The position numbers were made by a program, and so were the translations under genes. 6,470 bases of DNA from Thermoprotei archaeon (GTDB lineage Archaea; Thermoproteota; Thermoprotei; Thermofilales; B15-G2): positions 1 to 6,470 of the forward strand of contig QMRV01000106.1 in NCBI GenBank assembly GCA_003649445.1, in the 5' to 3' direction. This document shows positions 1-6,348 of the stretch, piece by piece; positions within the stretch are counted from its first letter, which is position 1, and each line of letters begins with the position of its first letter. The notes under the pieces are model-generated. The model searched no databases. It was not told the origin of the DNA and saw nothing but the letters and a program-made list of their open reading frames with translations.

Positions 1-114
1 ACAACAGCACTATACACCATATACACTATACCAGCATACTACATCGCCGTAAAGGAGTGCATAAAGTACCGTAAAACACTTCAAGCCTATGACAAATCTC
101 CTCGAAGTCTATAG
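1..114 (+). CDS. C-terminal end of an unidentified, probably membrane protein (partial)
   Basis: Frame 1 is open from the window edge and runs 37 codons to a TAG at 112-114. The visible tail begins with an aliphatic/aromatic stretch (ALYTIYTIPAYYIAV) followed by a basic, hydrophilic end (KECIKYRKT...KSPRSL). That pattern fits a last transmembrane helix followed by a short cytoplasmic tail. Its stop codon lies 26 bases inside the next gene, which starts at 89, so the two genes are probably co-transcribed and translationally coupled. The family cannot be identified from 37 residues. The evidence that it is coding is the open frame, the helix-plus-positive-tail pattern and the tight overlap. It could also be chance, since only 114 bases are visible. 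Confidence 0.55.
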   Translation, partial: TTALYTIYTIPAYYIAVKECIKYRKTLQAYDKSPRSL

Positions 115-604
115 AGAAAAACCAGTAAAATACGGCGTCACAGTAATAATAGTGCTCCGTGTAATAGCCACTATTTCCACAATAATAGGAGTAGAATTCT
201 ACGGAGGATATGAAACGAATATTCTTTACCATATTCTAGGCTCACCACTATTCTACATCGTCACTTCTCTTTTATCTGTGGCAAGCATACTTTCAATAGT
301 TTTATTCAAGAAAATAAACGACTTCGGTGTACGAGTCTTCAAAGTCGACATAAAGCTACACTATCTTGCTGCCGAGCTACTAGCACTAGGTGCACTAATA
401 GACGCAGTACACGACTTAGCACAAATAGTCTGTATGCTTAGAATAGATGTCTCAATAGTATTCACTATAACAGTACCTTTATTGATAGAAAACAGGTATT
501 TACTGTTGCCGCTTTTCTTCACACTAGTTCCAGTACACTTCGCATACTTCACGCTAGTGAAGAAACAGAAAATTTTCCTCCATAACTTTAATAAGTTTAG
601 ATAA
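89..604 (+). CDS. Multi-spanning membrane protein, 171 aa, function unknown
   Basis: The ATG at 89 is the first start in this frame after a TAA at 62-64, so the start is well bounded. No convincing ribosome binding site precedes it, and overlap with the preceding gene suggests coupled translation. The protein is mostly hydrophobic. Four membrane-spanning stretches are visible at about residues 15-36, 46-73, 90-117 and 120-156 (the last is long and could be two). They are separated by short charged loops such as FKKINDF and the basic tail KKQKIFLHNFNKFR. No enzymatic motif, signal-peptide cleavage site or cysteine pair is seen. I do not recognise the family. The neighbouring convergent gene encodes a CedB-like DNA-transfer ATPase, so a role as a membrane partner of that machinery is possible but purely inferred. 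CedA-type channel proteins are also multi-spanning, but I see no specific match. Confidence 0.75.
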   Translation: MTNLLEVYREKPVKYGVTVIIVLRVIATISTIIGVEFYGGYETNILYHILGSPLFYIVTSLLSVASILSIVLFKKINDFGVRVFKVDIKLHYLAAELLALGALIDAVHDLAQIVCMLRIDVSIVFTITVPLLIENRYLLLPLFFTLVPVHFAYFTLVKKQKIFLHNFNKFR

Positions 605-652
605 GAAATTATTTTAGTATTAAGATACACTAAGGAGACCTACAGAGGAAAA

Positions 653-2839
653 CTAGAAAAGAGCTTCATACTCTTCTCTCAGGTTATATAAACTCGCGAG
701 CGCTTTCCCCCGATTAGTTTTCTTCAATTTCCCTTCCTTCTCTTTCACAAGCCTTAACGCCTTAAGAGTCTCAATATCCCTTATTTTAACTAGCTGCTCG
801 AATACTTCACGTGGGCACTCGTTCATAGCCTCGATAAGCTCTTCTAGTGAAATACTGTTTCTCCGCGCTACTTCCCTCAAGACTTCTTCATCTAATGCTT
901 TCTTCTCCTCACTTACTATACTGTACTTCGCCTGAACACTCTTAATAAATTCTTCACGCTCATCTGCTAACTCAAGCTGAATTCTCTTAATAAACCGCCT
1001 AACCTCAATAGCCTTAGCTAACTTAACGTACGGTACTTTAATCTTCGTGAAACCGAATTCTCTATCAGCTACAAAAGCTTCGCCGGGCCCAAGATAATTG
1101 AGCTCGTGTCTCAATATTTCACGAAGATTTCTTTTTCCCAGGAAAGGTAGTAGGGCTTCAACACACCACTCAAGCGCATCTACACCCGGATTAAACACAA
1201 TAATAGTCTTAGCCATGTTACGCACAGAAGTATGCAGTCTATGAGGCTGCTGGTCTGCTGCAATAATCCTTATACCGTACTTACGCACCTGATCAGCAAG
1301 CCTCACTAAAATACTGTCCCCTTGATAGTCTCTAGTAGCATAGTTGCTTACCTCGTCTGCCACTAAAATCAATTCTCCTTTATCCCAGAAGTAATAGAGC
1401 ATAGTCAACAAGATATTCGCGAACACTGCTCTCGAGTAAACATCAAGCGCACTTAAATCAACTACAACTACTCCATCAAAGTTTAATGTGAAGTTATTGC
1501 TATTAAACGCCCTGTTCAGTAGAGGTTCTATACGCCTCATGACTGCCTGTATAGCTGCAGCTATGTCCTGCCTACTACTAGGAACTTCGCTTAGCATTGC
1601 ATAGAGCTCACAGTAAACATCTCTCAAAGTAACGTTTTCTTTAACGCTCTTCGCTCTATAGTACGCCTGCACTAGTTGTTGCCGTGTCATCGGAGTGAAC
1701 TCGTAGCCTCTGAAAACCTCTCTGCTCACACTGACAAGACACTCTATGAAATCATCTATAGTGAAATACGCCAGCGGATTAATACTGTAGTTGTATCCCG
1801 CAACATAGTGTTTCGCTCCACGAATAGCGGAGAATTCTCCGTGCCAGTCTAAGATAAGTACCCTCTTACCTAGCCTCGCTAACTCACTAATGAAATGCGC
1901 TAGAAAAGTAGTCTTACCCGCACCAGTCATACCGGCTATGAGCGCATGAACTATTCTAGAAACGGGAATAGCTACAGGTCTACTTGTTACGTTAAGTCCC
2001 TCCATGTAGTAGCCTAAAAGAACTTCTTCCCCAGCTTTCTTTTCGATAAACCCTGTTGCCTCAATACTCTCGACAAAAGCAGAAACTAGCTGTGATAAAA
2101 CTGAAGGAGTGAGCTCCGCATACGCTACAGCTCTCTGCAAAACAGTCTCCCTTTTCCCCAAGACATAAAAACCGAAACGCCTATTTCCCTCGAAACAGAG
2201 CACGACCGGGCCAGTGAACTTCATGGGCACAGAGAAGTTATCGTTTACTTCAACACGCCTAAGCCTGAAAACAATTTTACGGTTAAACGGAATCTTTGAA
2301 ACCACATATCCACGCATATTGAAATACTCTCTAAGCCTCTCCTCAAGCTCCCTAACCTTCCTAACTAGATTCTTATTCGTAAACGCATGGACTTCAAACA
2401 CTATGTATCCGCTGTGATTCTCGTCGAGAATAAGATATGATCTACAGTCCTCGCCATAAACACACGGAGAAAAACTACGCACACCACGCTCAATCCTAAA
2501 AATAATGAGACTACAGAGCCATATACCATGTCGACACACACCTTCCTCGCTGGGCTCACTCACAATAAACTCTGCTTTAATGAACCCCGGTATACTCTTC
2601 GCAATCGAAACTACTATGAAAACATAGAACGCCAGTAAAATAAGTCTCACAAGAAGCTGCACTACAGTAGCGCTGCTGAAAACTATTCTGAGAACAAAGT
2701 AAAGCGACCCAAATAAAACTAGGTAAAACAGCACAACAAGTATACTCTCCTTCCTCACAAAATAATTTACACACAAGAAAACAAAAACATTACGCAGAGA
2801 GAGGAGAGCGGAGACCCAGCCTCTCCCCCTGAGACCCAT
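653..2839 (-). CDS. Membrane-anchored HerA/VirB4-type ATPase, CedB-like
   Basis: A hexameric DNA-translocating ATPase is indicated. Counting residues from the upstream GTG at 2908 (751 aa), there are two clear membrane helices (about 56-77 and 82-101) and a cytoplasmic beta-rich domain (about 110-300). The P-loop GMTGAGKT is at 326-333, the HerA-family motif LILDWHGEF at 351-359, Walker B LILVADEV at 513-520 and a QQP-type motif AADQQP at 550-555. A C-terminal winged-helix-like segment follows (about 670-740). Membrane-anchored HerA/VirB4 ATPases of this layout are known from the crenarchaeal Ced/Ted DNA-import systems (CedB), so DNA transfer is the best guess. Start choice: the ATG at 2839 follows GAGGGG by 7 bases and gives 728 aa. 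The GTG at 2908 lies within a hairpin/G-quadruplex, and the GTG at 2758, just before the first clear membrane helix, is also possible. The first 40 residues of the long form look like translated structured DNA. The gene converges on the membrane-protein gene to its left. Confidence 0.9.
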   Translation of the reverse strand: MGLRGRGWVSALLSLRNVFVFLCVNYFVRKESILVVLFYLVLFGSLYFVLRIVFSSATVVQLLVRLILLAFYVFIVVSIAKSIPGFIKAEFIVSEPSEEGVCRHGIWLCSLIIFRIERGVRSFSPCVYGEDCRSYLILDENHSGYIVFEVHAFTNKNLVRKVRELEERLREYFNMRGYVVSKIPFNRKIVFRLRRVEVNDNFSVPMKFTGPVVLCFEGNRRFGFYVLGKRETVLQRAVAYAELTPSVLSQLVSAFVESIEATGFIEKKAGEEVLLGYYMEGLNVTSRPVAIPVSRIVHALIAGMTGAGKTTFLAHFISELARLGKRVLILDWHGEFSAIRGAKHYVAGYNYSINPLAYFTIDDFIECLVSVSREVFRGYEFTPMTRQQLVQAYYRAKSVKENVTLRDVYCELYAMLSEVPSSRQDIAAAIQAVMRRIEPLLNRAFNSNNFTLNFDGVVVVDLSALDVYSRAVFANILLTMLYYFWDKGELILVADEVSNYATRDYQGDSILVRLADQVRKYGIRIIAADQQPHRLHTSVRNMAKTIIVFNPGVDALEWCVEALLPFLGKRNLREILRHELNYLGPGEAFVADREFGFTKIKVPYVKLAKAIEVRRFIKRIQLELADEREEFIKSVQAKYSIVSEEKKALDEEVLREVARRNSISLEELIEAMNECPREVFEQLVKIRDIETLKALRLVKEKEGKLKKTNRGKALASLYNLREEYEALF

Positions 2840-2865
2840 CGAGAAACCCCTCGTCTCAGAGACCC
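2811..2865. repeat. Three GAGACCC copies with small palindromes
   Basis: GAGACCC occurs on the + strand at 2811-2817, 2831-2837 and 2859-2865, with start-to-start spacings of 20 and 28 bases. The last copy is part of the palindrome GTCTC-A-GAGAC (2853-2863). A CGAG/CTCG stem (2840-2843 with 2850-2853) lies between copies two and three. The segment is G+C-rich and falls in the doubtful N-terminal part of the CedB-like reading frame. It could be operator repeats or part of a structured 5' leader. Confidence 0.4.
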
Positions 2866-2890
2866 CTTCATTGCTTAGGGGCTCGGGACA

Positions 2891-2911
2891 CCCACCCACC
2901 CCCCTCACCCC
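2891..2911 (-). other. G-quadruplex motif, left flank of the operon
   Basis: On the - strand there are four G-runs of 4, 6, 3 and 3 guanines separated by loops of TGA, T and T. This is a textbook intramolecular quadruplex pattern with very short loops. It lies between the helicase gene and the CedB-like coding region and overlaps the longest possible start (GTG at 2908) of the latter. The same guanines can instead pair with the C-rich arm at 2923-2934. Confidence 0.65.
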
Positions 2912-2934
2912 TCACTGGTAGTGGGGGCGGGTGG
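2892..2934 (-). repeat. G+C-rich hairpin at the 5' end of the CedB-like gene
   Basis: An inverted repeat pairs 2892-2903 with 2923-2934 around a 19-base loop. Eleven of the twelve pairs are Watson-Crick. The twelfth (2898 with 2928) is a G-U wobble if the - strand is transcribed but an A-C mismatch on the + strand, which hints that the functional RNA is the - strand one. The 3' arm is also a G-quadruplex motif. The loop carries the element CTGGTAGTGG on the + strand (2915-2924), which is repeated with one change at 6321-6330. Confidence 0.6.
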
Positions 2935-2943
2935 AGCAAAAGA

Positions 2944-2962
2944 GATAAAAAAGAAAATAAAT
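2944..2962 (-). terminator. T-rich terminator after the helicase gene
   Basis: Directly after the helicase stop codon the transcribed (-) strand reads as an almost pure T run (TTTATTTTCTTTTTTAT, interrupted once by C). Archaeal RNA polymerase terminates at such T-tracts without needing a hairpin. This would separate the three-gene operon from the CedB-like gene downstream, although some read-through is likely. No recognisable TATA box lies in the G+C-rich stretch between the T-run and the CedB-like gene. Confidence 0.45.
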
Positions 2963-4447
2963 TTAGGTTAAGAGACTATAGTAAGCTATTTTTTGTTCTA
3001 GAAAATCAATACTTTTTGTAACGTCCTTTATGTTACTCTTAAACCAGTAGGGCATTAGTTTCTTTAATTTTAACCATCTACTGTCTATAAGAACAACTAC
3101 AGCATTGTTCCTTAAAACTCGTCCACACGCCTGCACAGCTTTGACTACTGCCTTCGCTGTGTACGCTGTAAGCTTTGGCTTTTTAGTATACTGTTTTAAT
3201 ATTCTCATAGTCTCTATTGTAGTTTTAGTAACTCTATCGTATGGCACTCCTAGCACTGCTACACACTGTGCTTTAATAGTAATTCCTTCAGCCTCCCTAC
3301 TTCCCGCAATAATTACTTCGGAATTTAATGGAAGCTCCGCAATTCTAGTATATTTACTCAAAAGGTCACTAGAAGGAAAAACTATAATTATTCTTGGGAA
3401 AAATCTTGATATAGTATTCAATACTGACTCTATATACTCTATTATATTTCTTGTCCATTTTCGTTTAGGTAACTTCTTCGCAACATGAATTATGACATAA
3501 AAGTCGTAATAATGCTGCTTTACTCTGTATTCTGAAAGATTTCCTAAAACATTTCTTAAAAGCCGTGAATACGGTTTAGGTACTGTAGCGCTGATAAATA
3601 CTGTTTTCTTTGATTTAGCAATTTTCTTCAGTGTATCATATAGTATTATTAATCCTTGGTAACCCTCTTTAGTTCTGAAAAGTTTTTCCGTACTACTTGC
3701 TCTTACAATATCTGTCACTTCAAAGAGATAACTAATACCCTGCTTATACAGAATCTCTTCTCCTCGCTGAATTAAATAGCATATTTCGTCTTCATTTACC
3801 TCAATAACTTTTTCTCTCTTAGACAAAGCAGTGATGAACTTCGCCTTTACACTAAAAAGTTCTGCTTCTCTTAAAGCTCTACTAATGTACTCCATAGGTA
3901 TAGTAAACGTCTGCGGTAAAATTATATGATGACACTCATCGAATACTACGACGTCGCTTTTCTGAATTAAAGGCTCTATTCTCGACGGATAGCACAGCCA
4001 AGCGTAGGTAAGCACTTTAACTCTAGCGTCACTAATAAACTGTTTTTCAAAAGGACATTTAGGAGATAATGGGCATCCTTTAAACTTACTATGCATGCAG
4101 TACTGTCTCGGAAAAGGATAACATACACCTTGTTTAGAAAGCTTAAGCAACTGACTTTTGACATAGTGGCAAGCATCGTATATACTTCGAATCTCTATGA
4201 AATCAATAGGATATTTTTCTTGAATTTTCTGAAGCTCTCTGACAACAACTTCCCTTTCCTTTTTGGTAAAGCAGAACCATGCAATTCTACTGTATTTTTC
4301 TAGAAGATAAGAAAGCACTGCGGCGGTCTTACCCACGCCTGTTGGTGCTTCAATTAAAATATTGCTGTTATCTAATTCATCTAAAAACATCCATATTTCA
4401 TGCTGTTGTGGCCTTGGTTTCTCGTAAGGAAAATACTTTGGAATCAT
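2963..4447 (-). CDS. Compact XPD/DinG-family Fe-S helicase (superfamily 2), 494 aa
   Basis: All the core motifs of a Rad3/XPD-type 5'-3' DNA helicase are present. They are an N-terminal FPYEKPRPQQ (Q-motif region, 6-15), Walker A EAPTGVGKT (33-41), Walker B box VVVFDECHH (166-174, DECH rather than the commoner DEAH), motif III SAT (286-288), motif V GSREAEGITI (382-391) and motif VI QACGRVLR (439-446). Between Walker A and DECH there is a cysteine cluster (C93, C109, C117, C125, C131) where XPD and DinG relatives bind a 4Fe-4S cluster, which usually needs four cysteines. At 494 residues it is shorter than typical archaeal XPD (roughly 550-600), mainly through a reduced region between DECH and motif III. 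It is the third gene of an operon; its ATG overlaps the upstream stop codon by four bases (ATGA). The chromosomal XPD orthologue is normally longer and not paired with a HerA-like ATPase, so I read this as an accessory paralogue. Confidence 0.93.
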   Translation of the reverse strand: MIPKYFPYEKPRPQQHEIWMFLDELDNSNILIEAPTGVGKTAAVLSYLLEKYSRIAWFCFTKKEREVVVRELQKIQEKYPIDFIEIRSIYDACHYVKSQLLKLSKQGVCYPFPRQYCMHSKFKGCPLSPKCPFEKQFISDARVKVLTYAWLCYPSRIEPLIQKSDVVVFDECHHIILPQTFTIPMEYISRALREAELFSVKAKFITALSKREKVIEVNEDEICYLIQRGEEILYKQGISYLFEVTDIVRASSTEKLFRTKEGYQGLIILYDTLKKIAKSKKTVFISATVPKPYSRLLRNVLGNLSEYRVKQHYYDFYVIIHVAKKLPKRKWTRNIIEYIESVLNTISRFFPRIIIVFPSSDLLSKYTRIAELPLNSEVIIAGSREAEGITIKAQCVAVLGVPYDRVTKTTIETMRILKQYTKKPKLTAYTAKAVVKAVQACGRVLRNNAVVVLIDSRWLKLKKLMPYWFKSNIKDVTKSIDFLEQKIAYYSLLT

Positions 4448-5769
4448 TTTCTCACCTTCTTAAATAACGGATATTCTTCTCCCCTCATTGAAGCCTCCTG
4501 CACTCTGAATTCAATAAACTCCGCTATTTTTCGAAGAAACTCCTCCATTTTACTGATTTTCATTTCAAGTTTTGCGAGTCTCTTTTCAATTGTTTCAAGA
4601 TCATCGAAAACTCTGTCTATACTCGACTCACTAGCAGCTACTCTCCTTTTTACTCTCTCAATTTCTGTTGCAAGAGATCTTACTTGTTCACTTAAAATAC
4701 TAGGAGACTTTGATTGAACATTTCCTATAACTTCCTTCATCTTCTGGATCTCTTTTTGTATCGCATTTAGTTCTTTTTTAAATTCTTCTTGATTATTTTT
4801 ACTATTTGAGATTCTTACTTCAGTATCTTTTTTTGTATTCTTATCTTCATTATTGTTTTTGTTTACAGTAATTAATGGCGATAGAGTAGCCTTCTTAAGT
4901 GAAGGAAGAATCTTAGCCTTAATTTTTACTGTATACCACTTGTTCTCACTAGGAATATATATTAGACAGTGACCTTTCTTGAGCCTTTTTACGTCTCGAG
5001 GAAAATTAAAGAATTTGAAATAGTCTTCGCTTATTTGGCCTACGTTAAATACCATTAAGATCATTTGCCTTAGAGTCTTCTCATAGTTTTCATAGTCTGG
5101 CAAAGTATGGTACAGAGCAATAGGTCTTATGTTATGTTTTCCTAAGAGCCGCATAGCACTAATAATTATTGGAGTTATACTAGGCAAGTTTTGTTCACTA
5201 GCTTCTTCTATGACTAGAAATGTTGTTCTGGGAAATTCCTTAACCATAGCTTCTTGAAGAAGCCAAGCTGAAAACACTGCTTGGAAAATAAATTTCGAGT
5301 CTAGTCTATATACTTGAGATAAATCAATAATGCCTGGCGGCGGCAGAGGCAAGTCTTCGTCTACTAGAAGTTCTCTAATAGGCAATAGTCTACTCTTGAT
5401 ACCAAGGACACCATGATAGTACCGTGTTCTAATCACCTCTAGTGTCTCAAAGAACTCTTCCCATGTTTCAGGGTTTTCTTTCAAAGCTTCTTCTGCTGCA
5501 GCTGCGATTTCAAAACCTGATGAAGAAGGTCTAAGTGCTGCTGATAAAATGTAAGGTAGGTACGGCTTAAGCGCTTTAAAAGGTAGGAATGGTTTATATC
5601 GAGGCAAATCTAAGCTTCCGTACTCTCCATATAGATCTATTATATAGAAATCTGCTGTATTCTTAGCCTGATAAATAAAGTTTAGCACTGCAGTAGTTTT
5701 ACCAGTTCTAGTCTTCCCTAGAACTATTACTGGTTCTTCCTGCACTAGAATTCTCTCCCACCATTTCAT
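4444..5769 (-). CDS. HerA/FtsK-superfamily ATPase with C-terminal coiled coil, 441 aa
   Basis: The P-loop is at the very N-terminus (GKTRTGKTT, 18-26). It is followed by IIDLYGEY (43-50), matching the HerA-family D-x-x-GEY motif, then Walker B TTFLVIEEAS (182-191) and a sensor-like strand IALYHTLPDY (217-226), where HerA/FtsK relatives usually carry Q-x-P. This order is that of a HerA/FtsK-type DNA pump, but the N-terminal HAS barrel of true HerA is missing. After the ATPase core (to about 295) come a low-complexity Asn/Lys linker (303-326) and a long charged heptad-patterned region (about 327-425), predicted to be a coiled coil. No membrane segment is visible. The ATG at 5769 overlaps the upstream stop (ATGA), and the stop overlaps the helicase start in the same way. 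Role inferred: an oligomeric DNA-dependent motor or packaging/segregation ATPase tethered through its coiled coil. It is not recognised as any named gene; a virus-type packaging ATPase is an alternative. Confidence 0.85.
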   Translation of the reverse strand: MKWWERILVQEEPVIVLGKTRTGKTTAVLNFIYQAKNTADFYIIDLYGEYGSLDLPRYKPFLPFKALKPYLPYILSAALRPSSSGFEIAAAAEEALKENPETWEEFFETLEVIRTRYYHGVLGIKSRLLPIRELLVDEDLPLPPPGIIDLSQVYRLDSKFIFQAVFSAWLLQEAMVKEFPRTTFLVIEEASEQNLPSITPIIISAMRLLGKHNIRPIALYHTLPDYENYEKTLRQMILMVFNVGQISEDYFKFFNFPRDVKRLKKGHCLIYIPSENKWYTVKIKAKILPSLKKATLSPLITVNKNNNEDKNTKKDTEVRISNSKNNQEEFKKELNAIQKEIQKMKEVIGNVQSKSPSILSEQVRSLATEIERVKRRVAASESSIDRVFDDLETIEKRLAKLEMKISKMEEFLRKIAEFIEFRVQEASMRGEEYPLFKKVRK

Positions 5770-6224
5770 AGTGGTTTCACCTTTAATGAATTTTTATTTA
5801 AAATAATGAATTTTAGTTTAGTATTATCTTTTTTAACTTCAACACAGGTATTCATTGCTAAATATTTTTTAAGCACCTTAGCAACAAGAAGTTTATTTGC
5901 TGCGCTACTCCAACCCAGATACCGTATAATTCTCTTCGAATCAATCGTAATCATACTTCCTTTGCTTGATTTGATTAAAACAGTAATAGCTCTAAGAATT
6001 TCCTTTTCCTTAAGTTGGATAATATAGTTTCTTATAGCCTTAAATCCTACGTAGATTTTGTTCTCAGCTACTAGTACTGGAGTTTTAAGTATTTTACCAT
6101 TTATTGCTACTACTTGTTCGCTAAATACTTCTTTCTCTATGAAAATTCTGTATCTGCGTAGAAATTCTTTAACTCTATTTGATTCCTTATTCTCACTAAT
6201 GTATAAAATACCTTTGATATGCAT
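5766..6224 (-). CDS. Cysteine-less glutaredoxin-like domain fused to a winged helix, 152 aa
   Basis: Residues 1-70 read like a glutaredoxin: a first strand GILYIS, then a helix NRVKEFLRRY, a TPVLVAENKIYVGFKAI segment with the cis-proline position (T48-P49) and the tyrosine-x-glycine turn (Y58-V-G60), and a last helix. Where glutaredoxins have CPYC, this protein has NKES (12-15), so it cannot do dithiol chemistry. Residues 74-148 look like a winged helix-turn-helix (KEKEILRAITVLI, ITIDSKRIIRYLGWSS, then a helix VAKVLKKYL and a beta wing CVEVKK...KFIIL). The fold calls come from motif reading, not a search. The likely job is DNA binding, either regulating the operon or loading the partner ATPase and helicase. 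It is the first gene of the operon: an in-frame TAG lies a few codons upstream of the ATG, a G-rich GGTGGGGG precedes it, and the stop overlaps the next gene (ATGA). Confidence 0.82.
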   Translation of the reverse strand: MHIKGILYISENKESNRVKEFLRRYRIFIEKEVFSEQVVAINGKILKTPVLVAENKIYVGFKAIRNYIIQLKEKEILRAITVLIKSSKGSMITIDSKRIIRYLGWSSAANKLLVAKVLKKYLAMNTCVEVKKDNTKLKFIILNKNSLKVKPL

Positions 6225-6226
6225 AC

Positions 6227-6264
6227 CCCCACCCTACTACGTTTAGGTGAGCGAGGGAGCGGGG
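6227..6264. promoter_or_regulatory. Interrupted G/C inverted repeat over the operon's start region
   Basis: CCCC (6227-6230) and CCCT (6232-6235) are complementary to GGGG (6261-6264) and AGGG (6254-6257) respectively. The repeat spans the inferred transcription start and the G-rich Shine-Dalgarno-like sequence just before the ATG at 6224. It could be an operator for the winged-helix protein encoded next to it, or, if transcription starts far enough upstream, a hairpin masking the ribosome site. The arms are short, so the call is weak. Confidence 0.3.
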
Positions 6265-6274
6265 TGTAGTCGAT

Positions 6275-6286
6275 AAATTTAAATAT
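6275..6286 (-). promoter_or_regulatory. TATA-box promoter of the three-gene operon
   Basis: The - strand reads ATATTTAAATTT, embedded in an A/T-only stretch preceded by purine-rich sequence, as expected for an archaeal TATA box with its BRE. It lies about 50 bases upstream of the ATG at 6224. Transcription would be expected to begin about 25 bases downstream, near 6250-6255, leaving a leader of some 25-30 bases that contains the G-rich ribosome-binding region. The box is nearly symmetric and may also serve the + strand. Confidence 0.6.
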
Positions 6287-6301
6287 TTTAGCATTGAAAA
6301 C

Positions 6302-6348
6302 ATAGTAGTCAGTACTCCCCCTGATAGTGGCGGGGGAGTAGCTGCTAT
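6302..6348 (+). repeat. Long hairpin downstream of the divergent TATA box
   Basis: A perfect 9-bp stem pairs 6313-6321 (TACTCCCCC) with 6332-6340 (GGGGGAGTA) around a ten-base loop. After a small internal loop it is extended by seven pairs (6302-6308 with 6342-6348), one of which is a U-G wobble only if the + strand is the RNA. It begins about 20-25 bases after the A/T box, where a rightward transcript should start. The loop region holds CTGATAGTGG (6321-6330), matching the hairpin at 2915-2924 in nine of ten bases. Confidence 0.65.

Noticed and set aside
361..630. Open frame of 89 codons on the - strand opposite the membrane-protein gene
   Set aside because: It is antisense to a well-bounded membrane-protein gene, its translation has no recognisable pattern, and it overlaps the convergent intergenic gap.
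605..652. Terminators between the convergent genes
   Set aside because: The 48-base gap has modest A/T runs (ATTATTTTAG on the + strand, GTTTTCC on the - strand), but no T-tract strong enough to call.
3105..3488. Open frame of 127 codons on the + strand inside the helicase gene
   Set aside because: It lies antisense to conserved helicase motifs IV-VI and is a shadow of that gene. It has no ribosome site or independent support.
4091..4717. Overlapping + strand open frames antisense to the helicase and ATPase genes
   Set aside because: They mirror low-G+C coding DNA on the other strand; their hydrophobic translations are typical of reversed charged or coiled-coil codons.
653..5769. Classical HerA-NurA-Mre11-Rad50 repair cluster
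   Set aside because: Neither ATPase has the soluble HerA layout with an N-terminal HAS barrel, and no NurA nuclease, Mre11 or Rad50 gene is present.
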